This document shows positions 40,642 through 49,054 of a stretch of DNA of 64,000 nt, piece by piece (the first letter of the stretch is position 1; each line of letters begins with the position of its first letter). The notes beneath the pieces were generated by a model. It did not search any database. It was not told where the DNA came from and was given only the letters and a program-made list of their open reading frames with translations. The position numbers and the translations under genes are program-made. This DNA is from Flintibacter faecis (lineage in GTDB: Bacteria > Bacillota > Clostridia > Oscillospirales > Oscillospiraceae), in the NCBI RefSeq assembly GCF_014287875.1, contig NZ_JACOPN010000005.1, forward strand, positions 124,001 to 188,000, written 5' to 3'.

Positions 40642-41910
40642 ATGACGGGACAGGAAGCGGTGGAACGGATCCACCAGGAGGCTTGGATCGGACGGGAGCC
40701 CGGACTGAGCCGGATCACAAAACTGCTGAGCATGGTGGGAGACCCCCACAAGGAGTTAAAGTTCGTTCATATCACCGGGACCAACGGAAAGGGGTCCACT
40801 GCATCTATGACCGCCTCTATCCTGGCGGCGGCCGGACTGCGGGTGGGCCTTTATACCTCGCCCCACCTGTGGCGCTTTCACGAGCGCTTTCAGGTGTGCG
40901 GCCGTCCCATCCCAGACGAGGCCCTGGGCCGCATCGGGGAGCGGGTCATTTTAGCCGGGCGGCAGATGGACGACCCCGCCACTGAGTTCGAGCTGATGAC
41001 CGCCCTGGGCATGCTCTATTTCCGGGAGGCCCAGTGTGACCTGGTGGTGCTGGAGGTGGGCCTGGGCGGACGGCTGGACTCCACCAATGTGATCCCCGCG
41101 CCGGAGGTGGCGGTGATCACCAACATCGGCCTGGAGCATGTGGAGCAGCTGGGGGATACCCACGCCAAGATCGCCGGAGAGAAGGCGGGCATCATCAAGC
41201 CCGGCTGCGACACCGTGCTGTATCACCAGCGCCGGGATGTGGAGGAGGTCGTCACCGATGCCTGCCGCCATGCGGGCAGCCCCATGACCGTCACCGACCC
41301 GGACAGCCTTGAGGTGCTGTCCACCGGACGGGACGGACAGAACTTTATGTACCGGGGGGAGGGCCCCTATCACATCAACCTGCTGGGCCACTATCAGCTC
41401 AGCAACGCCCTCACCGCCCTGGACATCGCCGCCGTGCTCCGCCGCCGGGGCTGGCCCATTTCCCGGGAAGCGGTGATGCAGGGCATGCGGGAGGCCGTGT
41501 GGCCCGCCCGTATGGAGCTGGCCCGCCGCAGCCCGGACGTGATATTGGACGGCGGCCACAATCCCCAGTGCATGGGAGCTATCCGCCAGGCCCTGGAGGA
41601 GCTGTATCCCGGCAAGAAAATTTTGTTCCTGGTGGGCGTGCTGGAGGATAAGGACTATCACGCCATGGTGGGACAGCTGCTGCCCCTGGCGCGGGCGTTC
41701 ATCACCATCACCCCGGACAGCCAGCGGGCCCTTCAGGCCCAGGCGCTGGCCGACTACCTCCGGGGGGAGGGGGCCGAGGCCCACTCCTGCGAGACGGTGG
41801 AGCAGGGTATGGAGAAGGCCCTGTCCATGGCCGGACCGGAGGACGTGGTGTGCGTGTGCGGCTCCCTGTACATGATCGGCGAGGCCCGCCACGTGCTGGG
41901 GCTGTGCTGA
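40642..41910 (+). CDS. folC: Folylpolyglutamate synthase / dihydrofolate synthase
   Basis: A 422-residue Mur-ligase-family enzyme that adds glutamates to folates. The P-loop is HITGTNGKGSTASM, with YTSPHLWRFHERF, EVGLGGRLDSTNV, the carbamylated-Lys region (AGEKAGIIKPG) and the C-terminal DGGHNP. GTG at 40633 overlaps the AGGAGGTG site, so the ATG at 40642 is the start. Polyglutamation traps the folate imported by FolT. It ends the folate block. Confidence 0.94.
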   Translation: MTGQEAVERIHQEAWIGREPGLSRITKLLSMVGDPHKELKFVHITGTNGKGSTASMTASILAAAGLRVGLYTSPHLWRFHERFQVCGRPIPDEALGRIGERVILAGRQMDDPATEFELMTALGMLYFREAQCDLVVLEVGLGGRLDSTNVIPAPEVAVITNIGLEHVEQLGDTHAKIAGEKAGIIKPGCDTVLYHQRRDVEEVVTDACRHAGSPMTVTDPDSLEVLSTGRDGQNFMYRGEGPYHINLLGHYQLSNALTALDIAAVLRRRGWPISREAVMQGMREAVWPARMELARRSPDVILDGGHNPQCMGAIRQALEELYPGKKILFLVGVLEDKDYHAMVGQLLPLARAFITITPDSQRALQAQALADYLRGEGAEAHSCETVEQGMEKALSMAGPEDVVCVCGSLYMIGEARHVLGLC

Positions 41911-41978
41911 TAGCCTGAAAACGAGAAGAGAAGAGAGACAGGGGACCCGCCGGGAATGGTCGGTGTTCATAAGGCAGC

Positions 41979-42014
41979 GAACAGCCACAGCAGTGCAAAC
42001 TGCTGTGGCTGTTC
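41979..42014 (+). terminator. Terminator after folC
   Basis: A perfect 16-bp stem (41979-41994 with 41999-42014), GCAA loop, then TTGTAGTTT. The tail overlaps the -35 of the next promoter. Confidence 0.88.
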
Positions 42015-42043
42015 TTGTAGTTTATCCGGTCATATGATAATAT
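42015..42043 (+). promoter_or_regulatory. Promoter of the small membrane protein gene
   Basis: TTGTAG at 42015-42020, 17-bp spacer, TAATAT at 42038-42043. Confidence 0.65.
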
Positions 42044-42088
42044 GGAGCCGAACAGACCTGCAAATCAGAGGTTATGGAGGAAACAAAC

Positions 42089-42259
42089 GTGGAAGATAAT
42101 AAATCAACGAATATCAAGAAAACGGTAAAATCAGGAATAACTTTTGGAAGTGCATTAGCTATGGTTATTAGTTATACAACGTGGAAATCTGTCGGTTGGG
42201 CGATTTTTCATGGATTACTTAGTTGGGTGCATGTAATATATTTCCTTTTACGTTACTAA
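42089..42259 (+). CDS. Small AT-rich membrane protein
   Basis: A 56-residue protein: a polar start (DNKSTNIKKTVKSG), then one or two hydrophobic segments (ITFGSALAMVISYTTW, WAIFHGLLSWVHVIYFLL). I recall similar short proteins in other Firmicutes, with a conserved WAI-HG--SW-YVIY core, but no function. The GTG at 42089 is chosen because ATGGAGGA lies seven bases upstream; the ATG at 42074 overlaps that site. Its AT-rich codons contrast sharply with the GC-rich neighbours, hinting at recent transfer. It has its own promoter and a hairpin after it. Confidence 0.7.
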   Translation: MEDNKSTNIKKTVKSGITFGSALAMVISYTTWKSVGWAIFHGLLSWVHVIYFLLRY

Positions 42260-42298
42260 ATTCCAGTTTGTTGAACAGATAACAAGGGCGCACTTCTA

Positions 42299-42358
42299 TA
42301 CACCGTTCGGTGTAGTGCATTACGCGCGGAACTTGGCTCTCCCTTTGGGAGAGCCAAG
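42299..42358. repeat. Two hairpins in the gap before proC
   Basis: TACACCG/CGGTGTA (42299-42314) and a 12-bp CTTGGCTCTCCC/GGGAGAGCCAAG stem (42332-42358). The second resembles a unit of the dispersed mosaics (copies 4 and 6). No T tract follows either. Confidence 0.6.
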
Positions 42359-42403
42359 GGGGGCTGCCTGCAACTGTGCCATATGTCATATTAGCATAAA
42401 GAA

Positions 42404-42433
42404 ACGGAGCGCATCCGCACCGATACGCTCCGT
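42404..42433 (+). terminator. Terminator-like hairpin
   Basis: An 8-bp ACGGAGCG/CGCTCCGT stem (42404-42411 with 42426-42433) followed by TAACTGTCTT. Possibly the distal end of the small membrane protein transcript. Confidence 0.5.
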
Positions 42434-42477
42434 TAACTGTCTTATGAACGCCCCGCGAAACCGGCGGGTCCTTTTGT

Positions 42478-42590
42478 AGTTTTGGGAAACGGATCGCCGC
42501 GTCAGGGCTGCGCCCTTCCTCGCAATGACGGGCACGGAACCGACCTTGTCATTGCGAGGAGCGCAGGCGACGTGGCAATCCGTAACTCCC
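42478..42590. repeat. Dispersed repeat mosaic, copy 9
   Basis: Two facing copies of the TCATTGCGAGGA...GTGGCAATCCGT unit (42486-42530 and 42548-42585). Confidence 0.8.
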
Positions 42591-42639
42591 GTCCAAAATC
42601 TCCGAACTCCCTGTCATAAAATGTTTACACAAAATGCAA

Positions 42640-42667
42640 TTGCAATCTCGCCCCGGCGTGATATGAT
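42640..42667 (+). promoter_or_regulatory. Promoter of the pro operon
   Basis: TTGCAA at 42640-42645, 16-bp spacer, TATGAT at 42662-42667. Confidence 0.65.
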
Positions 42668-42715
42668 AAAAGGGACATGGTCCCGGGGGGGCCGGGACGA
42701 AGGAGGACATCGCTT

Positions 42716-43522
42716 ATGTTTCAGTCTATCGGATTTTTAGGTACCGGCCAGATGGGCGGAGCCCTGGCCCGGGCGGCGGTGAAGGGGGCCCAGGGGGCCC
42801 GGGTGCTGCTGGCAAACCGCACCCCCGCCAAGGCCCAGGCCCTGGCTGACCAGCTGGGCTGCCAGGCCACGGACAACCAGACAGTGGCCGCCCAGTGCCA
42901 GCTGATCTTCCTGGGGGTAAAGCCCCAGATGATGGAGGGGCTGCTGAAGTCCATCGCCCCCGTCCTGGCGGGGCGGAAGGACCGGTTCGTGCTGGCCTCT
43001 ATGGCGGCGGGCCTCACCGCCCGGCGCATTCAGGAGCTGGCGGGGGCGGACTATCCCGTCATCCGCCTCATGCCCAACACCCCTGCCGAGGTGGGCGCGG
43101 GGGTCATCCAGTTCTGCGGCGTGGACGTGGAGCCCGGCGAGCTGAAGGACTTCCAGACCCTGCTGGCCCCCGCCGGCCTGGTGGACCAGGTGGACGAGGG
43201 GCTCATCGACGCGGCCTGCGCCCTGTCCGGCTGCGGTCCTGCCTTCTGCGCCCTGCTGGCCGAGGCCCTGGCCGACGGCGCGGTGGCCTGCGGCCTGCCC
43301 CGGGACAAGGCCCGGCGCTATGCCGCCCAGACCATGGAGGGCACAGCCAAGCTCATGCGCCAGACCGGAGCGCACCCCGGCGCGGTGAAGGACGCGGTGT
43401 GCTCCCCCGGGGGCAGCACCATCCAGGGCGTGCGGGTGCTGGAGGCCAACGGCTTCCGGGCCGCCGCCATCGACGCGGTGATCGCCGCCTTTGAGAAGAC
43501 CCAGGCCCTGGGCAAGGGATAA
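42716..43522 (+). CDS. proC: Pyrroline-5-carboxylate reductase
   Basis: A 268-residue enzyme for the last step of proline synthesis (P5C + NAD(P)H to proline). The N-terminal Rossmann motif GFLGTGQMGGAL, the RLMPNTPAEVGAG segment and the C-terminal VCSPGGSTIQGVRVLE signature are present. AAGGAGG lies nine bases before the ATG at 42716. It heads an operon with proB 12 bases on and then proA, so the whole glutamate-to-proline route is encoded together. Confidence 0.95.
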   Translation: MFQSIGFLGTGQMGGALARAAVKGAQGARVLLANRTPAKAQALADQLGCQATDNQTVAAQCQLIFLGVKPQMMEGLLKSIAPVLAGRKDRFVLASMAAGLTARRIQELAGADYPVIRLMPNTPAEVGAGVIQFCGVDVEPGELKDFQTLLAPAGLVDQVDEGLIDAACALSGCGPAFCALLAEALADGAVACGLPRDKARRYAAQTMEGTAKLMRQTGAHPGAVKDAVCSPGGSTIQGVRVLEANGFRAAAIDAVIAAFEKTQALGKG

Positions 43523-43534
43523 GGGGGGAGACAC

Positions 43535-44302
43535 ATGCGCATCGTGGTAAAAGTGGGCACCTCTACCCTGGCACACGCCACCGGGCGGCTGAACATCCGC
43601 CATGTGGAGCAGCTGGTAAAGGTGCTGTCCGACCTGAAAAACGCGGGACACGAGATGATCCTGGTGTCCTCCGGCGCCATCGGCATGGGGGTGGGCAAGC
43701 TGAATCTGCCCGGCCGCCCCGGCGACATGCCCACCAAACAGGCGGCCGCCGCCGTGGGCCAGTGCGAGCTGATGTATACCTATGACAAGCTGTTCTCCGA
43801 GTATAACCACACGGTGGCCCAGATCCTGCTCACCGGGGAGGACGTGGACCACGCCGACCGGCGGCGGAACTTTGAAAATACGATGTCCCGCCTGCTGGAG
43901 CTGGGGGCCCTGCCCATCATCAATGAGAACGACACCATCGCCACCGAGGAGATCAAGGTGGGCGACAACGACACCCTGGGGGCCATTGTGGCCTGCTCGG
44001 CCAAGGCCGACCTGCTGGTGCTGCTCAGCGACATTGAGGGGCTGTATACCGCCGATCCCCGTCGGGACCCCGGTGCCCGGCTCATCCCCGTGGTGGAGGA
44101 GATCACACAGGAGATCCTGGCCTTGGCCGGGGAAAAGGGCAGCGACCTGGCCACCGGCGGCATGGCCACCAAGCTGCGGGCCGCCCAGATGGCCACCGCC
44201 CGGGGCTGCGACATGGTCATCACCAACGGCGAGCACCCGGAGGTGCTGTATGACATCGCCCAGGGCAAGGCCGTGGGCACAAGATTTGTGGCGAAGAAGT
44301 AA
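43535..44302 (+). CDS. proB: Glutamate 5-kinase without PUA domain
   Basis: A 255-residue amino-acid kinase that phosphorylates glutamate, the committed step of proline synthesis. Motifs are VVKVGTSTL, VSSGAIGMGVGKL, NENDTIATEEIKVGDND and GTGGMATKL-like (ATGGMATKL). The usual C-terminal PUA domain of about 100 residues, found in many ProB proteins, is absent; the stop at 44302 follows a complete kinase fold. Short forms are known in other bacteria. AAGGGGGGAG precedes the ATG. Confidence 0.94.
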   Translation: MRIVVKVGTSTLAHATGRLNIRHVEQLVKVLSDLKNAGHEMILVSSGAIGMGVGKLNLPGRPGDMPTKQAAAAVGQCELMYTYDKLFSEYNHTVAQILLTGEDVDHADRRRNFENTMSRLLELGALPIINENDTIATEEIKVGDNDTLGAIVACSAKADLLVLLSDIEGLYTADPRRDPGARLIPVVEEITQEILALAGEKGSDLATGGMATKLRAAQMATARGCDMVITNGEHPEVLYDIAQGKAVGTRFVAKK

Positions 44303-44337
44303 AGCATTTGCGCCGAAAAACGCCGCCAATACCCGGC

Positions 44338-44408
44338 GCAGGGGCGGATATCATCCGCCCGCGTTACCTGGCGCACCAGCGGCGGGCGGCTAATAGCCGC
44401 CCCTACAG
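44338..44408. repeat. Dispersed repeat mosaic, copy 10
   Basis: GGGGCGGATATCATCCGCCC and GGGCGGCTAATAGCCGCCCCTAC palindromes in tandem, within the proB-proA gap; the second recurs at about 52622-52652. Confidence 0.8.
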
Positions 44409-44457
44409 ACCCGCTCGACATTAACGGGCCACCGTAAGATTTAAGGAGATGATCTCA

Positions 44458-45714
44458 ATGACCACACAGGAGCTGCTGCTGCGGGCCCGGGGGGCGAAGG
44501 ATGCCATGGCTATGGCGGATACCCAGACGAAAGACCGGGCCCTGCTGGCTATGGCCGATGCCCTGGAGGCGGAGCAGGAGGATATTCTGGCCGCCAACGC
44601 CCAGGACCTGGAGCAGGCCAGAGGCACCGTGAGCGACGTGATGCTGGACCGGCTGGCCCTGTCCCCGGAGCGCATCCGGGGCATGGCCCAGGGCATCCGG
44701 GAGGTGGCCGCCCTCCCCGACCCGGTGGGGGAGGTGCTGGCCCGGGTGGAGCGGCCAAACGGCCTGGTGATCGAAAAGACCGCCGTGCCCATGGGGGTCA
44801 TCGCCATCATCTATGAGAGCCGGCCCAACGTCACCTCTGACGCGGCGGCCCTGGCCCTGAAGGCCGGGTCTGCCTGCGTGCTGCGGGGGGGAAAAGAGGC
44901 CCACCGGTCCGCCAAGGCCATCGTGTCCGCCCTGAAACAGGGTATGGAGCAGGCGGGCCTGCCCCGGGATGCCCTGCAGCTGGTGGAGGACACCAGCCGG
45001 GACAGCGCCAACCAGCTGATGCAGGCCCGGGGTCTGGTGGACCTGCTCATTCCCCGGGGGGGTGCGGGGCTCATCCGGGCCTGTGTGGACAACGCCACCG
45101 TCCCCGTGCTGGAGACGGGTACGGGCATCTGCCACATCTATGTGGATAGGGACGCCGATCAAACTATGGCCCTGGATATCCTGGAGAACGCCAAGTGCAG
45201 CCGACCCAGCGTGTGCAACGCCGCCGAGGTGTGTCTGGTCCACCGGGACATTGCAAAGGAATTCTTGCCCAAGTTCCAAAAGCGCATGGTGGAGGACCGG
45301 GCCGCCGCCGGCCTGCACCCGGTGCAGCTGCGCCTGGACGGGACTGCCGCCGCCATCATCCCCGGGGAGCGGGCGGGGGAGCGGGACTTTGACACAGAGT
45401 TTCTGGACTATGTGATGGCCGTGGCCGTGGTGGATGACGTGGAACAGGCCATCGCGCACATCGCCCAGCACTCCACCGGCCACAGCGACTGCATCGTCAC
45501 CGAAAACGCCGCCGCCGCCCGCCTGTTCCAGACCTGGGTGGACTCCGCCGCGGTCTACTGGAACGCCTCCACCCGGTTCACCGACGGGGGGGAGTTCGGC
45601 CTGGGCTGCGAGATGGGCATCTCCACCCAAAAGCTCCACGCCCGGGGCCCCCTGGGCCTGCGAGAGCTGTGTACCTTCAAATTCCTCATCCGGGGGGACG
45701 GTCAGACCCGCTGA
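44458..45714 (+). CDS. proA: Glutamate-5-semialdehyde dehydrogenase (gamma-glutamyl phosphate reductase)
   Basis: A 418-residue NADPH-dependent aldehyde-dehydrogenase-family enzyme for the second step of proline synthesis. Motifs are [34 protein letters not shown], the catalytic Cys in [12 protein letters not shown], and [22 protein letters not shown]. The ATG at 44458 was chosen because the upstream ATG at 44449 overlaps AAGGAG. Third gene of the pro operon. Confidence 0.95.
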   Translation: MTTQELLLRARGAKDAMAMADTQTKDRALLAMADALEAEQEDILAANAQDLEQARGTVSDVMLDRLALSPERIRGMAQGIREVAALPDPVGEVLARVERPNGLVIEKTAVPMGVIAIIYESRPNVTSDAAALALKAGSACVLRGGKEAHRSAKAIVSALKQGMEQAGLPRDALQLVEDTSRDSANQLMQARGLVDLLIPRGGAGLIRACVDNATVPVLETGTGICHIYVDRDADQTMALDILENAKCSRPSVCNAAEVCLVHRDIAKEFLPKFQKRMVEDRAAAGLHPVQLRLDGTAAAIIPGERAGERDFDTEFLDYVMAVAVVDDVEQAIAHIAQHSTGHSDCIVTENAAAARLFQTWVDSAAVYWNASTRFTDGGEFGLGCEMGISTQKLHARGPLGLRELCTFKFLIRGDGQTR

Positions 45715-45759
45715 CCGCCGCCGGAGAGAGTACGTTTTTCCCAAGAGGTTGAAAACTTT

Positions 45760-46260
45760 ATGAACCGTTATATGCGAGAATTTGTCACCACCACCCAGGA
45801 GCTGCTGGGCAGCGACACGGTGCGCAGCATGGGCCAGTGGAAGCACCACGGGCCCATCAGCACCCTGGACCACTCCCTGTTTGTGGCCTATCTGTCCTAT
45901 CGGTGGGCCCGGTTCCTCCATCTGGATGCCCGGGCCGCCGCCCGGGGCGGACTGCTCCACGACCTGTATCTGTATGACTCCAGGGACAAGAGCGCCCACC
46001 CGGGCTGGCAGTGCTTTGACCACCCCAGGGCGGCGGCCCAAAACGCCCAGACGCTGACGGAGCTGAGCCCCAAAGAGCGCAACATCATCCTATCCCACAT
46101 GTGGCCCCTGGGGGGTGCGCTACCCCGGTCCCCGGAGGCGTGGCTGGTGGACCTGGTGGATACCATCTGCGCCGGGTTAGAGGTGTTCCGAATCTATCAC
46201 CCCGCCAAGCTGCGAAAGCGGCTGGGCGTGGTGCCCATTGCAGGGGCAGGGACGGCCTGA
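45760..46260 (+). CDS. HD-domain phosphohydrolase-like protein
   Basis: A 166-residue protein with HD-superfamily metal-binding residues: HSLFVAYLSYRWA, then GLLHDLYLYD (the His-Asp pair), a later NIILSHMWP and LVDLVDTICAGLE with the final Asp. The product is probably a small metal-dependent phosphohydrolase; the substrate is unknown. The start at 45760 lacks a strong ribosome site (CCAAGAGGTTG is the best), so the N-terminus is less sure. It follows proA by 45 bases. Confidence 0.85.
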   Translation: MNRYMREFVTTTQELLGSDTVRSMGQWKHHGPISTLDHSLFVAYLSYRWARFLHLDARAAARGGLLHDLYLYDSRDKSAHPGWQCFDHPRAAAQNAQTLTELSPKERNIILSHMWPLGGALPRSPEAWLVDLVDTICAGLEVFRIYHPAKLRKRLGVVPIAGAGTA

Positions 46261-46351
46261 TTTTTGGGGGAGGGAGCCGGGACAAGACCTGAAAATCGGA
46301 CGATGTTGCAGGAAAAATCGTGCTTTCTGGCCCAGTTTAAAAATTTTTGTC

Positions 46352-46380
46352 TTGTCAGGGGGAAAAAACCCTGATAATAT
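46352..46380 (+). promoter_or_regulatory. Promoter of prs
   Basis: TTGTCA at 46352-46357, 17-bp spacer, TAATAT at 46375-46380; a second TATAAT at 46383-46388 lies just downstream. The remaining leader to 46564 is GC-rich with no recognisable element. Confidence 0.65.
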
Positions 46381-46564
46381 GCTATAATGTATGTGACAGC
46401 GCCGCCAAACACGCCGGGCGGTCCCGGCTGGCGGAGGGCGGCGAATGCGGAATGAGGGCGGCCCCGTATCCCGGAAACGGGCACCCTGAACCAAAAAAAT
46501 AAAACAAGAGGAGGCGCGGCCCGCAGCGGGACCGGACTGCGCCGACGAAATGGGAGGACACAAC

Positions 46565-47548
46565 ATGATCGCACACGGGAAGGATATTAAGGTCTTTACC
46601 GGAAATTCCAATCCGCAGCTGGCCAAAGACATCTGTACGGAACTGGGCATCCCTCTGGGCAACTCCGAGGTGGGGGCTTTCTCCGACGGGGAGAACTTCG
46701 CCTCGATCTATGAGACGGTGCGCGGCTCCGATGTCTTTGTGGTCCAGTCCACCTGCTCCTTTGAGAAGGACGGCAAGCCCGGCACGGTGAACGACTCGCT
46801 GATGGAGCTGCTTATTATGATCGATGCCCTGAAGCGGGCCTCCGCCGGACGGATCACCGCCGTGATCCCTTATTTCGGCTATGCCCGTCAGGACCGGAAG
46901 ACCAAGCCCCGCGACCCCATCTCTGCCAAGCTGGTGGCCAACCTGATCACCACCGCCGGCGCTGACCGGGTGCTGACCATGGACCTGCACGCCAACCAGA
47001 TCCAGGGCTTCTTCGACATCCCGGTGGACAACCTGCTGGGCTCCCCCATCTTTGTGGACCACTTCATCGAGAAGTATGCCCAGTGCCACGACGACACCAT
47101 GGTGGTGTCCCCCGACGTGGGCTCTGTGGCCCGGGCCCGGGCCTTTGCCCAGAAGCTGAACATGCCCCTGGCCATTGTGGACAAGCGCCGCCAGAAGGCC
47201 AACTCCTCTGAGGTGATGAACATCATCGGCGAGGTGGAGGGCAAGCACGTCATCCTCCTGGACGACATGGTGGACACCGGCGGGTCCCTGTGCCACGCCG
47301 CCAAGGCCCTGGTGGAGATCGGCCACGCCAAGGACGTGACCGCCTGCGCCTCCCACGGCGTGCTGTCCGGCCCCGCCCTCCAGCGCATCAACGACAGCGT
47401 GCTGGACGAGGTGGTCTTCCTGAATACCATCCCGCCCCGCCACGGCCAGCGCTGCGACAAGATCAAGTATATCTCTGTGGCCCACCTGTTTGCCGAGGCC
47501 ATCAGCCACATCTACATGGAGACCTCCGTCTCTCCCCTGTTCCTGTAA
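46565..47548 (+). CDS. prs: Ribose-phosphate pyrophosphokinase
   Basis: A 327-residue enzyme making PRPP from ribose 5-phosphate and ATP for purine, pyrimidine, histidine and NAD synthesis. It has FTGNSNPQLAKDI, GARQDRK-like YARQDRKTKPRDPISAKL, DLHANQIQGFF, VVSPDVGSVARA and the PRPP loop VILLDDMVDTGGS. Slightly longer than the usual 315. GGGAGGA precedes the ATG at 46565. The order prs-pth-mfd matches the Bacillus chromosome. Confidence 0.95.
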   Translation: MIAHGKDIKVFTGNSNPQLAKDICTELGIPLGNSEVGAFSDGENFASIYETVRGSDVFVVQSTCSFEKDGKPGTVNDSLMELLIMIDALKRASAGRITAVIPYFGYARQDRKTKPRDPISAKLVANLITTAGADRVLTMDLHANQIQGFFDIPVDNLLGSPIFVDHFIEKYAQCHDDTMVVSPDVGSVARARAFAQKLNMPLAIVDKRRQKANSSEVMNIIGEVEGKHVILLDDMVDTGGSLCHAAKALVEIGHAKDVTACASHGVLSGPALQRINDSVLDEVVFLNTIPPRHGQRCDKIKYISVAHLFAEAISHIYMETSVSPLFL

Positions 47549-47573
47549 TAGGGCACAACTGAAAAGGGTCAAC

Positions 47574-47599
47574 AGGGGCGGGTAGCTTTACCCGCCCCT
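47574..47599 (+). terminator. Terminator-like hairpin after prs
   Basis: An 11-bp stem (47574-47584 with 47589-47599), GCTT loop, but only TTG after it. It may be leaky. Confidence 0.65.
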
Positions 47600-47625
47600 T
47601 GTGGCACTGTCATAAAGGAGATAAG

Positions 47626-47906
47626 CCTTCCCTACGCAGGGGGGAAGGTGCCCCGAAGGGGCGGATGAGGGGGACCTGCGGGGGTGCATCCGTTTTCGAC
47701 GGGCGGACACGGAGGTCCGCCCCTACGGCGTGTCACGATGGCTCTTGTAGGGGCCGACCTCTGTGTCGGCCCGCGATGACCGGCGCACCATCGATACTCA
47801 CCCTCATCCGTCATGGCTGCGCCATGCCACCTTCCCTATCCCTTTTGTCCCTTCGGGACATTTCCCCTTGACAAGGGGAATCGGCCCCCTGGGAGGGGGA
47901 AGGCTA
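47626..47906. repeat. Dispersed repeat mosaic, copy 11
   Basis: The same modules as copies 1 and 7 in the opposite orientation at the end (CCCTTTTGTCCC, CCCCTTGACAAGGGG, GGCCCCCTGGGAGGGGG). It fills the prs-pth gap. Confidence 0.85.
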
Positions 47907-47937
47907 AATTTTAAAACCATCAAAGCGAGGAAACATT

Positions 47938-48528
47938 ATGTTTGGAAAAAATTCCGGCGGGGTGGCCTGGCTGCTGGTCTGTTTGGGCAACCCGGGGGAT
48001 AAATATGAGAATACCCGGCACAACGTGGGCTTTATGGTGGCCGACGAGATCGGCGAGCGGCAGAACGCCCCCATCCAGAAGCTGAAGTTCAAGGCCCTGA
48101 CCAACCTGTTCACCATCTCCGGCCAAAAGGTCCTGGTGATGAAGCCCATCACCTATATGAACCTGTCCGGGGAGGCAGTGCGCCAGGCGGCGGACTTTTA
48201 TAAGATCCAGCCCGACCACGTGCTCGTTGTCTCTGACGACACCGCCCTGGCCCTGGGCCGTCTGCGCATCCGCAAGGGCGGCTCCGCCGGGGGGCACAAC
48301 GGCCTGAAAAACATCATCCTCCACCTGGGCACCGACCAATTCCCCCGGCTGCGGGTGGGCGTGGGAGAAAAGCCCCACCCCGACTATGACATGGCCGACT
48401 GGGTGCTGGGCAAGTTCGTGGGCGAGGACAAAAAGACGGTGGATGCCGCCGTCAAGCGGGCCGCCGATGCCATCGAGTGCATCCTGGCCGACGGGCTGGA
48501 TAAGGGCATGAACCGGTTTAACGGGTAA
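47938..48528 (+). CDS. pth: Peptidyl-tRNA hydrolase
   Basis: A 196-residue enzyme that frees tRNA from stalled peptidyl-tRNA (SpoVC in Bacillus). The N-terminal CLGNPGDKYENTRHNVGF holds the catalytic His (RHN), Asp lies in VVSDDTALALG, and RIRKGGSAGGHNGLKN is intact. It carries about ten extra residues at the N-terminus. GCGAGGAAAC is the ribosome site. Confidence 0.95.
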   Translation: MFGKNSGGVAWLLVCLGNPGDKYENTRHNVGFMVADEIGERQNAPIQKLKFKALTNLFTISGQKVLVMKPITYMNLSGEAVRQAADFYKIQPDHVLVVSDDTALALGRLRIRKGGSAGGHNGLKNIILHLGTDQFPRLRVGVGEKPHPDYDMADWVLGKFVGEDKKTVDAAVKRAADAIECILADGLDKGMNRFNG

Positions 48529-48532
48529 AAAA

Positions 48533-48994
48533 GCCTTCCCCTGGGGGAAGGTGCCCCAACGGGGCGGATGAGGGGAACGCCGAAGGGCTTTGAGCCGTTG
48601 CGTCGGGACGGATATAGCCTTCCCCCTCCCAGGGGGAAGGTGGCCCGTAGGGCCGGATGAGGGTGACTATCGCGGGTGCGGTGGTCATCGAACGGGCGGA
48701 CACAGAGGTCCGCCCCTACAAAAGCCATCGTAACCTGGTGTAGGGGCCGACCTCCGCGTCGGCCCGCCGATAACGTATGCACCCCCGTGGTCCCCCTCAT
48801 CCGTCATGGCTGCGCAGTCGTTGGCAGCTTTGCTGCCTTACGAATGCGGCGTACCCCTTGCGGGTGCTGCGCCATGCCACCTTCTCCCCTGCGGGGCGAA
48901 GGCTATACCTGTTCTGATGGGAACCATCTAAATGTCGATGGCCTTCCCCTCATCCGTCACGGCTAACGCCGTGCCACCTTCCCCCAGGGGAAGG
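48533..48994. repeat. Dispersed repeat mosaic, copy 12
   Basis: The longest copy after copy 1: CCTTCCCCTGGGGGAAGG, CCCCCTCCCAGGGGG, the GGCGGACACAGAGGTCC pair, CCCCGTGGTCCCCCTCATCC and the GTCGTTGGCAGCTTTGCTGC tract shared almost word for word with copy 1 (538-558). It lies between pth and mfd. Confidence 0.87.
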
Positions 48995-49054
48995 CTGAGT
49001 ACTCACCTATTTTTCACCCCATTGCTTCCAAATTTTTCAAGAGAGGTCCTGTTT

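Noticed and set aside
47599..47871. Small ORFs within the dispersed repeats
   Set aside because: The same peptide-like strings (for example RRSAPTR) recur in every mosaic on either strand, so they reflect repeat DNA and not proteins.
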